The notes beneath the pieces were generated by a model. That model did no database searches, had not been told where the DNA came from, and was given only the letters and a program-made list of their open reading frames with translations. A stretch of 64,000 nt of DNA from Albizia julibrissin (Eukaryota > Streptophyta > Magnoliopsida > Fabales > Fabaceae). Position 1 is the stretch's first letter, and every line of letters starts with the position of its first letter. The stretch is from contig CM073487.1 in assembly GCA_037074505.1 (NCBI GenBank), forward strand, positions 34,137,501-34,201,500, written 5' to 3'. Both the position numbers and the translations under genes were made by a program. Positions 24,250 through 36,500 of the stretch are shown here, one piece after another.

Positions 24250-26230
24250 ATTTCTTCCACTTGTTGATAAGTCAATTGAGCACACAACATTGATCTTCAT
24301 AATACTAAATAATTATCACGCACATAATGAATTATCACTCTAAATCAATTAAATTAGACACTTTCAATTAAATTCAAAACACAGTATAAATTTTAAGTAA
24401 AAGTACTTACATTCAAGGAAACATATTTTAGATTATGAGTAACTACATCTTTCATAAATTTCATGACATAATAACCGCAATCGTTATTATTTAGTTAGAA
24501 TGGACACTGCAGCAATACAAAAAAAATAGTTAAGTTATTGTTTGAAGAAAAATTTGTGAATAACAAAATTTGAGTAAATTCATCATATACATTAATCTTC
24601 TTTTAGGCATAGGTCGTGGTGGAGTTAGTGTGTTTATTAGAATAGCTCAATCCAACATTGCTTTTATATGCGGTCAATGCATTAACAAAACAAGTAATGA
24701 CTGATTAATTTTGGTTATTCAATAATCACACACAAATATTTACACATACACCCATACACTTACCTATTAATCATAACCACTATATCAAGCCAGTTCTTTG
24801 AATAACCAGCCCCTAGAGGATCCAAATAGAAAATGCGGGGGCGTCTAGCTATTACAGGTTGGATCACAAGCAAAATCCAATATTTCCTAAAATATTTTAA
24901 AAATTTTACTTTAACAATAATGTTATGGTAAAAGTGAGAGAATAAAACAACATATAATAATGTCGTAAATAACTTACCCCAGATTGTATGGTACAATAAA
25001 TATGTTTGTAGGGGTTGCTCTCCACATGAACTGGTCCTTAAGATCATTGGTTTATACGTTATTCCCCACATGGTGGCCAATGAGGTGTAGGCTGATAAAT
25101 ACAAATCTATTTGTCATTTCTGTGCCCGCTACTAGATTGTGGTATAAGTGCCTTTATGGAAAACAAACAGTGTCATTAAAACCAAAAACTTGAATGATGA
25201 ATAATAATAATAGTAATAGACGATAATGATAAAGTATCTAACCCATATGTTGATGGTTGTCGCACCAAGCCATCTACGATTAAGCACTTCATTCAGGACA
25301 CCACTATCGACATGATCAGGTACATCTATATAATATATTTTGATATTGAAATGTATTTCCTGACCTCCTCGACGGATGATATCTAGTGCCATTAACACCA
25401 ATTGTTGGTGATATGAGGCTATTTGTTGTCTATTGCTGGTTGAGGGTTGAGACTTCTGTTGTGTTGCTGAGCAGTCTGATTTCTTCCCTCACCCTTCAAC
25501 TTGTTTTCCTCTAGGACGAGCAACCTACAAAAATCATGAAATTAAATCATGTAGCTTTAGATGAAAGTGCATAGAAAAAATAAAATCAATTATAAATTAA
25601 CTACCTTTGTTATTGGCTCAATAAGACCTATTCGTCATGCAACATAGCCACCACCAACATCTTTAGCTATTGTCTCTTCATCTTGAGATGGGATTGGTAG
25701 GAGGGCATCGTCATTTGTGTATATGTCAACCCTGACTCAGAGTGTGTTCGGGGATAATGGTGAGTTATGCAGTATATCATTGTCGGTATTATAGATCATG
25801 CCTATAGCAACCACGTGCTTGAAAGAATCATCAACGTGCAACTTGCACGTCGATTCACCCTATGAAAAATAGAGTTAATATATTAAAGTTATAACGTAAC
25901 AAAAAGTTAACTAGAGAATAAATTAATTATCAAAGGAATGGAGACTTTAGGTGTGGAGGGGTAACTATCTCTAGCACTAGTGCTATCTCACATTGGACTT
26001 AGTGCTGGCCTAGACTGCATCAAGGCGTCAATTTGAGCCCTCAACAACGCATTTTGCTCTTGCAGCAACCGCATATAATCATTAAATTGTTCGACTTGAT
26101 GCTTGTAGTTACTAATATTTTATTCTACGTCATGCTTGTAGCCACTCATTTGCTAGTCTAGTTGCTACTTGTAGCCAGAAATCTCCACCTTTAGTTGAAT
26201 AAAGTCATTCTTGTTGGGTCACTTTTGGGA
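24250..26230 (-). pseudogene. CACTA A second ORF with Ulp1-like (C48) domain, broken
   Basis: Plant CACTA elements often carry, besides TNP2, a gene whose C-terminal half resembles Ulp1/SENP cysteine proteases. Here the minus strand shows KYWILLVIQP followed by FYLDPLG (24790-24890), and further on NNNDCGYYVMKFM (24440-24500), the region around the catalytic Cys. In the usual H-W-x-L motif the His position reads Tyr, so the catalytic triad is incomplete. The N-terminal part (25500-26230) is fragmented but rich in repeated short helices. Introns and stop codons break the reading frame. No function is expected. Confidence 0.72.
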
Positions 26231-26339
26231 GCTAAAGCACTTTGTTTGGGTGACTCCAAAACCAGTACCCCGAAGACGACCATCATACTTAAGAGCTCCA
26301 AGCGCTCTACTGAGTAAGTCGTCAGGCCCAACATAATTC

Positions 26340-28295
26340 CCCAACTCTGGTTGTTCTTGTATCATTGTGTGCTATCACCATGTCAGTTGTGCTCTTTTGT
26401 TATAAAATTTTCATTCCTATCACCATGTACCAATTGAAGAGCATCCTTGTGTTCTTCAACATACGGTTCAACCTCATTAGTGTTATGTAGCACATACAAG
26501 TAAGCTTGCTCTCATTCAGTCAATGATATCATGATTACATTCTTTCTACTTGTTCCTTTCCCTAATGTTCACCCATCGTAAAGAGACTTCAGGATCTCTA
26601 CAAGGTCAACATGTGATAGAAAATTAGCACAGAAGTCACTTGCTTCTTCAACCATGTAACACTCAGCTATATAACCCTTTGGTTGATATCTACTTTTCAC
26701 ATACCCTTTTAAAAACTTCATAAATCGCTCATTCGGGTAAATCTATCTCAGGTACACTGGATCGCACAATTGAACCTATTTTACCAAGTGTACAATGAGA
26801 TGGATCATAATGTCAAAAAATAAAGGTGAAAAATACATTTCAAGTTCACACAGAGTACAAATAATCAGCCTATGTAAATCTAGTAACTTCGTTGAATCAA
26901 CCACTTTACTACAAATCAGCTTGAAGAACATGCAAAGTTTAGTGATGATATTCCTTACTTTTTTGGGTAAGATTGATCGTATACTAATGAGTATAAAATT
27001 CTACATGAGAACATGACAATCATGAGATTTAAGGTTCTTTAGCTTCAACTCTTTCACTAATACAAAATTCTTTATATTTGAAGAATAGCCCTCTGAAACT
27101 TTGATTCCCTCAAACAATTCACAAAATAACTTTTTCTCTTTCCTCGACAGAGCATAAGTCGCTGGAGGAAGATAAGTATGGTGTTCTTGCTCAACCGATG
27201 CCAACTCTTCTCTGATGCCCCAATTTAACCAAATCCAACCTTGCATTAACAATGTCTTTGCTTTTTCCTTGCATATTGAATAACGTGCCAATTAGACTAT
27301 CACATATATTTTTTTCTATGTGCATCACATTAAGAAAATGTTTCACCATAAGTACTTCCAATATGGAAGTTCAAAGAAAATAGACTTCTTCCAGTCGCTT
27401 GTCCCGATTTGTTTTGCAAAAGGCTTGCCGAAATTTTTATCCAAGTGTTTGACCTTCTCAAATACCTGAGCACTGGTTAACATCTTTGGTGGGCTACCTT
27501 CTTCTGACTCACCATTGAACACCTTTTTCTATTTCCTCCAATGATGTTTCGATTGTAAGAATCTTCGATATCCTATGTAGACATTTTTTTATAGTGATCT
27601 AGTCGTGCTGAATGAGGGTCATCTTCACATATAGGGCACGCATAATATCCTTTGACGCTATATCCAGATAAATTACCATAAGCAGGGAAATCATTTATTG
27701 TGCCAAACATGTCTTTCAAAGTGAAACTTTCTTCCCTGTGCCCATCATACACATTGACGCCTTCCTCCCAAAGCAGCTTCAAGTCATCAATTAAAAGAGC
27801 CAAGTATACATCTATATCATTCTCAGGTTGCCTTGGACCAGAAATTAATATGGATAGCATCATAAACTTACTTTTCATGATCAAATGCAAAGGAAGGTTA
27901 TAAATCATCAATATCATTGGCCACGTACCGTGTGTACTACTCTAAACCCCATAGGGATTGATTCCATCAGTTGAAAGTGCAAGACACAAGTCCCTTGCTT
28001 CATACGTGATGTCTGGATGGTCATGATCAACTTTTTTCCATTGAGGCGTATATGCAGGGTGCCTAAGGTTTGTGTCTTCAATCCTTTCATCTACATGCCA
28101 CATCAACAGCTTAGCAATCTCCACATTACTATACAGTCACAAGAATCTCGGAATAATGGGAAAATAGCATACAACCTTCAACGGAATTTTTCCTTTCTTC
28201 TTCTAATATCACGATGCATTGCATTTAGGGAACTTCTCTAACGTTGCATACTGATTACGAAATAATATGCAATCGTTACAACATGCAGTTGTAGA
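26340..28295 (-). pseudogene. CACTA A TNP2 transposase, N-terminally truncated and broken
   Basis: TNP2 is the DNA-binding and cleaving transposase of En/Spm elements. Recognised parts from right to left: CNDCILFRNQYA (28240-28285), the zinc-binding start of the TNP2 domain; LSTDGINPYG (27942-27980); PENDIDVYLALLIDDLKLLWEEGVNVYD with the GYSVKGYYACPICE motif (27573-27917); PPATYALSRKEKKLFCELFEGIKV and LKSHDCHVLM (27001-27200), then the DUF4218 part (26380-26950) with NERFMKFLKGYV. Many stops and frame breaks. The N-terminal Transpos_assoc domain, seen in element B at 35707-35937, is absent. Confidence 0.85.
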
Positions 28296-29388
28296 GCAAA
28301 GTATTCACTTTGCCTCGTTACTTACTAACTTAAAAATAATAAAGTAATAAATTTTTTTTAAATATGCATTTATTCCCTCTTTAGTAAAATCAGTTGTGCC
28401 TAGGCTGATCATATTGTAAATTTGCCTCAAAATATAAAGACCACATAAGTTGGACCCCGGTGGTTTCCTACAGCTCTGAAAAAGAACATGATATCATCAA
28501 AGCAAGTATAAAAGCATAGCTTATGGAACATATCTTAAAGAAAACAAATATGTACTAACCTTTAGCGTGATCTATCACTACAAAAAAAATACCGAATTAG
28601 CGACGGAATTTCATTCCATCGCTAAATCCGTCCCTAATCCCTCACAAATTCCGTCACTAAAATTAGTGACGGAATTTCGAGACGGAATTTTTCCGTCTCC
28701 AAATTAGCGACGGATTAGCGACAGAATATAATTCCGTCACTAATTTCCGTTGCTAAAAATTAGCGACAAAATTTAGAGATGGAATTTTTCCGTCGCTAAT
28801 TAGAGACGGAATTTCCGTCACTAAATTCTGTCTCTAAATATTAGCGACGGAATTTAGAGACGGAATTTTTCCGTCACTAATTAAAGACGGATTAGCGATG
28901 GAATTACATTCCGTCACTAAATTCTGTCACTAATTTCCGTCACTAAAAATTAGCTACGAAATTTAAAGACAGAATTTTTTCATCTCTAATTAGCGACGGA
29001 ATTTTCGTCGCTAATTCTGTCTCTAATAGTTAAATTTTTTAATAATTCGATTTTTTTCCAAAATTATAATTTTTTAAATAATTTAAATTTTAAATTATTT
29101 TAAATTTATAATATAATATTAAAATAAATAAATAAAAATTATTAATTCATATTTATTTTTGAAATTCAAATTATAATATAATACATTTGAATTTTTAATA
29201 ATATATTATATACAAATAAAATGAAAATTTTATAAATACAAACAAAAATATAAAATATAAAATAAAATAAATAAAAAAGATATTAATAATAAAAATTTAG
29301 GTAGAATATTTACATAAAATAAAATAAGAAAACTAAATTAAAATATTCAATAATATATAAAATTTTGTATTTCTATTTTTGTTTGCAA

Positions 29389-29390
<2 letters not shown>

Positions 29391-29454
<64 letters not shown>

Positions 29455-29496
29455 TGTATGTATGTGTGTGTGTGTGTGTGAATGTACGTGCCTGTG

Positions 29497-29540
<44 letters not shown>

Positions 29541-29543
29541 CAT
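29391..29543. repeat. (TA)n, (GTAT)n, (GT)n compound microsatellite
   Basis: TA repeats at 29391-29426, GTAT repeats at about 29427-29465, GT repeats to about 29479, then TA repeats at 29503-29539. It lies in the centre of CACTA F. Confidence 0.95.
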
Positions 29544-29561
29544 TTAACTTTCACAGGTTCT

Positions 29562-29615
29562 TCTTAGTTCAACTGGAGGCACTAGCATACGCGTGAGAGG
29601 TCATGGCTTCGAATC
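29562..29615 (+). other. tRNA-like sequence with A-box and B-box (possible SINE-derived)
   Basis: The A-box-like motif TAGTTCAACTGG lies at about 29568 and the B-box-like GCTTCGAATCC at about 29604, spaced as in a tRNA gene or a tRNA-derived SINE head. The flanks do not fold into an acceptor stem that I can confirm. It is not a functional tRNA on this evidence. It probably came with the central insert of CACTA F. Confidence 0.35.
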
Positions 29616-29639
29616 CTAACTTGGTCACAAAATGCAACC

Positions 29640-29825
29640 AATTTGTGACTTATAACACATGGCGCGAGGTGGAGAGTGACACATAGCGCGCCGTGGAGGA
29701 TGACATGTGGCGGCTTACCAGAACACGTGGCGACCGGAGGCAAGGTGGCGGTGGCTGATTGGTACACATGGCGGCCACCGGCGAGGGACATGTGGAGGCT
29801 CGTATTGTAGACATGTGGCAATTTA
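29640..29825. repeat. Iterated ACAYGTGGCG motifs, GC-rich island
   Basis: At least seven variants of ACATGTGGCG or ACACGTGGCG occur about every 20-35 bp (for example at 29658, 29678, 29702, 29724, 29764, 29788 and 29812). They differ mainly at one or two positions. The core ACGTGGC resembles G-box/ABRE sites, though most copies read ATGTGGC. This contrasts with the AT-rich rest of CACTA F. Confidence 0.6.
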
Positions 29826-32807
29826 AATTATATATATATAAAATAATTAGTGACGGATTAGAGTCAGAAAATTCCGTCTCTAATTAGACAGGGAATTTTC
29901 CGTCGCTAATTAGTCAATTATGTCGCTAATTAGAGACGAAATTTTTCCGTCTCTAATTAGCGATGGAATTTCCGTCGCTAATTACGTCGCTAAATTCCGT
30001 CTCTAATTAGCGACGGAGTTGAAAATTCTGTCACTAATCAATTAGTAACGATCTTTTTAGCGACGGAACAAATTTCGTCGCTAATTCCATCGCTAATATT
30101 GTTCCGTCGCTAATTTCCGTCTCTAAGTTGATTAGTGACGGAAATTCCGTCGCTAATTCGCTATTTTTTTTGTAGTGTATATAGGGTCTTTTAAGTCACA
30201 AACATGCTTACCACACTTAGCGTGTAGGAATATCCGCATAACCCTATCATCAAAATCACAAAGATTACTTATTTTACACACAAACTTTGCACACAAAAGG
30301 TAATAAAGCAAGAAAACTTACGAGTTCACAGTCTTCTTTAAGTCACTCCCCGGTTTCAAGTGAAGGGAGCATAGGATGATGACTTTGTAACTAGCCTTAC
30401 ACAGAAGAACCAATTACCAATAATCCCTTAAAAAAAGAGATGAATGTTAAGAAAATATAAAGCATTATATGTGTTTTGGAATATAAATTTGTTTCTTACC
30501 CATGCACATACGGAGCCAAGAAACAGTCAATTTCTGTTTCACTAAGCCTCTCTGATAAGTATATATGTCTGATAGCAGAAATAGTCCCTTTCTCTTGGAC
30601 TTGAACTAGGCACATGAATCCAAATTTATTACTCTTGCCAGAGGAGACCAACCTACGATTCATGTACCTACAATAATACAAGCACACAAATCAAAGTTAA
30701 ACAGCGTAATTTTTAAAATATTTACTCCCAATTGAAGAAAATACTTACATTAAAAATAGTTGGACAATCCCAACCGTAAGATATTGTCTAGGAGCGACCA
30801 GGGACATTAAACCTTCCCTATCAAGATAACATATCTCCCCTGACTTGCCAACAGCTGAATCCATAGGCCAACTTCTTGTTTGGAAGGATGTATCATATGC
30901 CATCAGAATCACTTGTTGTATGACATTCAATGGAGGATGTGAAACTTCATGAGGGAAGAGAGCTGGACTCTGGGCTCTAATTAGGGATTCTGCAACTCAA
31001 ACAGAAACAAGGTTCTTTGGCCATGATATGAAAGTACCCAGGACATCACTAACAATCTTAAACTTATCAGAAGGGATAAGGACATGTGCGTCTACAATGA
31101 TAACCTCTTCAATTGACACTCTGACTTGATCATCTGTCATTCGTTAGTAGTGAACAGTTGATCCCAGGTTGTGAACACTTCTTTGTTCAACTAACCGTGT
31201 CAGAGGATCATCGATAAAAATGTCACAAGGCTCAGCAATTTCTTTTCCAGGACCCTCTGATGACTGCCCAATATTGCAACAACTCCCTTTCATGCTCTAC
31301 TTTTTAGGATCAAGCGAATGTGCCTAGGGAGCACCGGTATCTTGTCTTGTCATGGCATACACTTTCTCCTTTATCTTGCTTAACTGGGCATCCAATAGTG
31401 CATCAAATGATGCTTTTGCCTCGGCCCTTGATTTCGCCCTCACAGTGGCCAACATACGCTCTAGTTCGTCTCTAGTCACCACGTTTGAGGAATAGTGTGA
31501 GGGGGCTCTAAAGTAATCCTTTATGCCCACCCCTCCTCCAACTCCCCTGACACAGCCTAGATGCTCATGTTTTCCAGTAGCAACCGTCAGGATATCATTC
31601 CTCCCTTTCGACTTAAAGGATCCCTCAGCTTGCTTTTCTTAAAGTTCCTCCTGTGAGATATACAAATAACACACATGACTAATGAAACATGTTTACTAAA
31701 TAGTTAATAACAACAACGATACTTACAATTTTTTCACCGACTATATGAGACTGTTCACTCGTATAGGACCCACTACTCTTTCGGTGAGCATGCAACCACA
31801 GTTCTTCGCGTCGTATTAGAGATGGTGGAGAAAGAAGAACAAAAGGATCGGATAGAGATGCTTCTTCCAATCTCTTCCATTTGGCCACCAACAAGTCCTT
31901 TTCGGCCTTTGCTTATCCCCCATGAGACATTGTATGGGGGCAATCATCATTCCTACCACTCTCTTGTGCTTTTTGCCTTCTTGCCTGTGAATAAGAAATT
32001 GGGACAAAAAAAAGGTTACAATCAGTATAGACGATTGATAAGTAAAAAAAATACAAAATAAGTTAACTCACCAAAGCCTCTGGAGTAGTTCAAAGCCTAA
32101 AAAACTCTTTCCAGGTCGCTTCATTCATATATGAATACTTGTTGTATAGAGTAGGATGAGGCTTACCAGCTTCTACCTCGATATGCACGTAAAGATTCTT
32201 CTTGAACTCCTTTAGCTCTCACAACAATACATCATAGTCTTGTTGTACAAGATTTCACTCTGAGGAACATCGTAGGTGAGCTGTTATACATTTATTGACA
32301 TAGTTAGTGACAAATTTGATAATTATTACATGCAGAAGAGAACTTTATTCCTGAATAGTATCCCAAATATGCTGCTTTACTTTTTTGTCGACATTTCTCT
32401 AATCCTCTATCAAGATACTAGGCTTATTGCGTGCTAGAAGGTCGACGAAACTCTTATATTGGCTTGCATTAAGCCTGATTGGTTTCTAATATTTATCAAA
32501 CTCAATCGGTATCTTTTCACCAGCACTCTGACTAAGGGTAACGTGTCTCAACTGTGTGGCCCTCCTACCCCTCTGTACGGACTGGTTACTTGGCTCACTT
32601 TGATTCTAGCTTTGATTAATACTTACTGGCTCGCTTTGATGAGCACTAGGTGACTTCTGAGCCTCTGCACTAGGATGCCTCATATCCTTCATTGTCCTGT
32701 TAAGACAAATCATTAAGTTAGTAAGCTATAAAATAACTGTATATATAATCTGGATGTAACTCATATTGATAATTACTTTAGATAGATAGCTAACTTTTAA
32801 AGTAGAT

Positions 32808-35800
32808 TTATAAAGAGATATCCTCCCATATCCCTTCACGATGATCATTTCTTATGCCATGTTCATTATTTGCTTCATCTTCTTCGTTCAATTCAGGAAG
32901 ACCCCTGGAAAAAGAATGAGTCTCAAGAAGATCATAATTTAAACGACTTTCCTCATCAATACCAAAGACCCTTTTTCCTTGGAGAGCTACAGACCACATT
33001 TTATTTGCCTGATCAGTAATATAGAACACTTGTTTTGCCTGATCAGCCATAATGAAAGGTTCATCTCCAAAACTTCTACTATTCAGATCTACTAATGTAA
33101 ATCCTAACTGATCAATCTTTATACCATTATTGACATCAACCCATTTGCATTTGAAAATGGGAAATTTAATTTTAACATAGTAAACCACCCAAATCTCGTC
33201 AATAACCCCATAATAAGGTATGACTGCCAATTTAGGGTTCTTATCTTTCTAACATAACACTACTATTATGGACGGTGGTCCTATCATCCAAGGATTTCGT
33301 GTAAAAGGTATAACTATTGATCACAAATAAGGTCCAACTTATGACATCAACCTCAGGACCACTTGCTAGCCATTTAATTGTAATAGAAACATATTCTTCT
33401 CCGTCAACCTTTTGTTTGAACCAATGTGCAAAAGTTCTAATATGCTCCATAATTAACATTTATTCAGTCATTCGACTGTTTGTTTTCTGTACAATTTCTT
33501 TATAAGCATTCATGTAATCTTGAACTGCATCAACATTATTCAAGATATACAGTGGACTTGTTGTAATTCATCAGGATCCACACTCTTTATTGTAGCCATG
33601 CGTCTAACCCCTTCTTCATTATGGCGTTTAGTAAGACCGATATGTCCTACATTTGACAAATAATATTGACAAAATTCCATGGCTTCTTCATAAACATATT
33701 TCTGAACAATAGATGCTTCAGGCCGGTTAGGGTTTTTCACATATCCTTTTAGGATTTTCATAGTTCTTTCAATTGGGTACATCCATCGGAAATAGATAGG
33801 GCTACACAACTTTATCTCCCTCACTAGATGAACAATTAGATGTACCATGATGTCAAAAAAAGAAGGAAGAAAAAGCTTTTCAAGCTAGCATAAGATCAGG
33901 TATCCTTCATTTTCCAATTCATCCAATCTTTCCGTCTCAATGACTACTACAAATTGCATTAAAGAAGAAACAAAGTCTAGTCAATATGTGTTGAAGATCA
34001 TATTTGACAGTGCATCGAATAGCTACTGGGATTAGTTGTTACATTAATACATGAAAATCATGATATTTTAGCCCTACTAACTTCAAGTCTTTCATCGACA
34101 CAAGCTTCTTAAAATTTGAAGAATACCCTGAGGGAACTTTGATTCCATGTAAACACTCACAAAAACTTCTTTTCTCATCCTTGGACAAAGTATGACAAGC
34201 TGGAGGACAAAAAGTTCTCTTACCATATGGTATCGGATGTAAGTCTTCTCATATTCCCATTTCTTGCAAATCTAAGCTTGCCTTCACGTCATCCTTAGAA
34301 CTACCTTGTATCTTGAGCAGTGTCCCAACAATACTGTCACATACATTTTTCTTCACATACATGAAGTCAATATAGTATCTCACATTAAGATTGCACCAAT
34401 ATAGAAGATTGAAGAATACTGACATCTTTTTCCATATATTTTTCTCATTTCTACTCTTTGTAGCCTTACAGAAGATAACATTGATATTTTATACATTTTT
34501 ATAAACTTTCTCCCTAATCAATGCCTCTAGAGCATCTTCAAACTCTTGGCCACCAAAAAAGGCTTTCTTTAATCTACGATATAGGTAGCCCCGTCTAAGG
34601 AATCTCCTATGGCCAAGATAAACGGTCTTTCTTCCATGTTGAAGTTAATGGTAGCATGTGCCTTCTTCACAAATCAGACATGCTTTATGGCCTTTAACGC
34701 TATATCCTGATAATGTTTCATATACAGGGAATTCATTTATAATACAAAAGATCATAGCTCACATTTTAAAAATATCCTTCTTGTTCGCGTAAAAAACATT
34801 GACACCTTCATCCCACAACTCTTTCAAGTCATCAATCAATGGTTCTAGGTAAATATTTATGTCATTTCTAGGTTGTTTTGGTCTCAAAATCAACATAGAT
34901 AACATGATGTACTTTTGTTTCATCTATAACAAAGGAGATAAGTTGTAAATTACCAACAGAACAGGCCATGAACTATGTATACTACTTAGGCTACCATAAG
35001 GATTCATGCCATCCGTGCTAAGCCCAAGTCTAAGGTTTCTAGGTTCTTCACCGAATGTAGGAAATAATTGATCAATTTTCTTCCATTGAGAAGAATCAGC
35101 CGGATGTCGAAGCTTTCCATCAGAAATCCTCTAATTGGCATGCCATCTCAAATTTTTGGCATCAATTTCATTAGCAAACAGGCGTTTGAAAATCGGTATG
35201 ATTGGAAGATACCACAACACTTTTGTAGGGGCCTTATTTGATTTATACCTGGGGGTTTCACATATTGAACACTACTTCTTCTCTTCATGCTCTTTTCTGT
35301 ACAATATACAATCATTAGGGCATGCATGGATCTTTTTATACTTCATTATTAGTGGACACAGTATTTTGTTAGCATCATAGTATCGGCAAGGCATCACGTT
35401 ATCATCTGGAAGCATGTCCTTAAAGGCCTTAAGTGTTTCTGAAAAACTTTTGTCGCTCTATCTATGTCGTGCTTTCAAACTTACCAATTTCAATGCTGCT
35501 TTCAACAATAGGCATTTTGTGCACCCTGGGTATAGTGGCTTCTCAGCATCACTGCACATATTACCGTATGCATATGATTGCTCAAAAGCCTCTTCTCCTA
35601 CATCATGAATAATATCCTCTATCCGATCGTCCAGATCCATGTCATTATCATCAAAGGCTACACCCCCTTGTTGAGCTATGCTTGAAATTTCTAATTCTTC
35701 ACTATGTCATAGCCATACTGTATAACTCTTACAAAATCCTTCATAAATTAAATGAGTATATATATCTGTAGCACTTAGTCGCTTCTCATTCAAACATTCT

Positions 35801-35937
35801 ACACAAGGACAATAGAACATCCCACTATCATTACCGAAATTTCTTCTAGAAAATTCTAAAAAATTCCTCACCCCATTATCATATTCAACACTAGTCCGCT
35901 TAGCGTTTACCCAACTACGATCCATATATTTCAACAC
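32808..35937 (-). pseudogene. CACTA B TNP2 transposase gene, degraded
   Basis: All parts of a TNP2 gene are recognisable from right to left: Transpos_assoc domain (35937-35707: MDRSWV, FYCPCVECLN, DIYTHLIYEGF); spacer with DAEKPLYPGCTK (35458-35640); TNP2 domain start KIHACPNDCILYRK (about 35310), LSTDGMNPYGS (35000), RPKQPRNDINIYLEPLIDDLKELW (34830-34900), GYSVKGHKAC (34690); DUF4218 (33540-34200: CECLHGIKVPSGYSSN, FRWMYPIERTMKILKGY); DUF4216 (32808-33400: PIFKCKWVDVNNGIK, LGFTLVDLN, EPFIMADQAKQVFYI). Several stop codons and shifts interrupt the reading frame, so the gene is dead here. Its 5' leader appears to lie further right, with a donor at about 36682 (CCACG/GTAAGT on the minus strand), and is interrupted by LTR-A. 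Confidence 0.9.
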
Positions 35938-36099
35938 CTTTTTTTTCTTCTCTTCTGTATATTTTTCCCCCTGGAAAAGGCAGGAGTATGATGAGAGTAT
36001 TAAATCATTACACTCATTAAGTTACCTAGTTTAATAGAATTCTTCATCAGATGTAATTGCAGTGTGTTCCATTTTCTTCATGTAATTTTTCCCCTTTTA

Positions 36100-36500
36100 A
36101 AGAGTTCTTATTTCTCTTCAAGGGACCACTGCAATTACATATGATTTTAAAAACATAAACAGTGAAATTGATAGACTTGAGAAAGAAAATGATTCAACAG
36201 ATTCATAACATATTCAAGGGACCACTACAATTACATATGATTTTGAAGACATTAACAGAGAAATTGATAGACTCAAGAAAGAAAATGATTCAACAGATTC
36301 ATAACATCTTCAAGGGACCACTGCAATTACATATGATTTTAAAGACAGAAACAACGAAATGGATAGACTCAAGAAAGAAAATGATTCAAAAGATTTATAA
36401 CATCTTCAAGGGACCAGTTCAACAGATTCAAAAGAAGGAAATTGATAAACAGCGCAATTACATCTTCAAGGGACCACTGCAATTACAAAATGTGAAAGGC
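36100..36500. repeat. 96-bp tandem repeat, about four copies
   Basis: The string AAGGGACCACT (or ACCAGT) recurs at 36120, 36216, 36312 and 36408, exactly 96 bp apart, with GATTCAACAGATTCATAA preceding it. Because 96 is a multiple of three, the plus-strand frame stays open for 113 codons (36162-36503) as a 32-residue repeat (FKGPLQLHMILKT). There is no sign that it is a gene. It lies between the TNP2 start and the LTR-A insertion in element B. Confidence 0.9.

Larger units (their letters stand above)
23663..28300 (-). mobile_element. CACTA (En/Spm) element A, right end missing
   Basis: The left end is CACTACTACAAAAAATAGC at 23663. Subterminal repeats follow at 23820-23945: paired GACGCTTCCC and GGGAAGCGTC units with GTCATAGG. 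The element carries two minus-strand genes in the order usual for plant CACTA elements: an Ulp1-like ORF near the left end (24250-26230) and a TNP2 transposase (26340-28295). The TNP2 N-terminal part and the right terminal repeat are absent. Coding similarity stops near 28300, where element B begins. The flanking 3 bp on the left are TAA (23660-23662). Confidence 0.82.
28576..30177. mobile_element. Non-autonomous CACTA element F, TSD TAT
   Basis: Ends CACTACAAAAAAAATA (28576) and TATTTTTTTTGTAGTG (to 30177). The flanking 3-bp TSD is TAT at 28573-28575 and 30178-30180. Both arms (28590-29030 and 29845-30165) are packed with short inverted units of the form TTAGCGACGGAATTT and its complement, typical CACTA subterminal repeats. 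The centre is AT-rich, with a microsatellite and a GC-richer insert (29565-29820). It has no transposase. It sits in the Ulp1-like ORF of element B, between the catalytic Cys segment and the rest. Confidence 0.95.
28310..32690 (-). pseudogene. CACTA B second ORF: plant transposase (Ptta) region plus Ulp1-like domain, broken
   Basis: Read from the right: 31820-31990 has TMSHGGISKGRKG and RREELWLHAHRKSSGSYTSE (about 31745-31820), as in the Ptta/En/Spm plant transposase family; 31324-31530 has a coiled region (LERMLATVRAKSRAEAKASFDALL). 30745-30930 and 30496-30687 match the core seen in element C (GFMCLVQ... ETEIDCFLAPYVHG against GFLCPAN... ATKLRCYLAPIVQG). After the CACTA F insertion the Cys region follows at 28390-28470 (PPGSNLCGLYILRQIYNM). 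Stops and frame breaks are frequent. The His/Asp region between is poorly preserved. I cannot place every exon. Confidence 0.72.

Noticed and set aside
29379..29567. 62-codon open stretch of alternating Tyr and Ile
   Set aside because: Translation of a TA/TG microsatellite.
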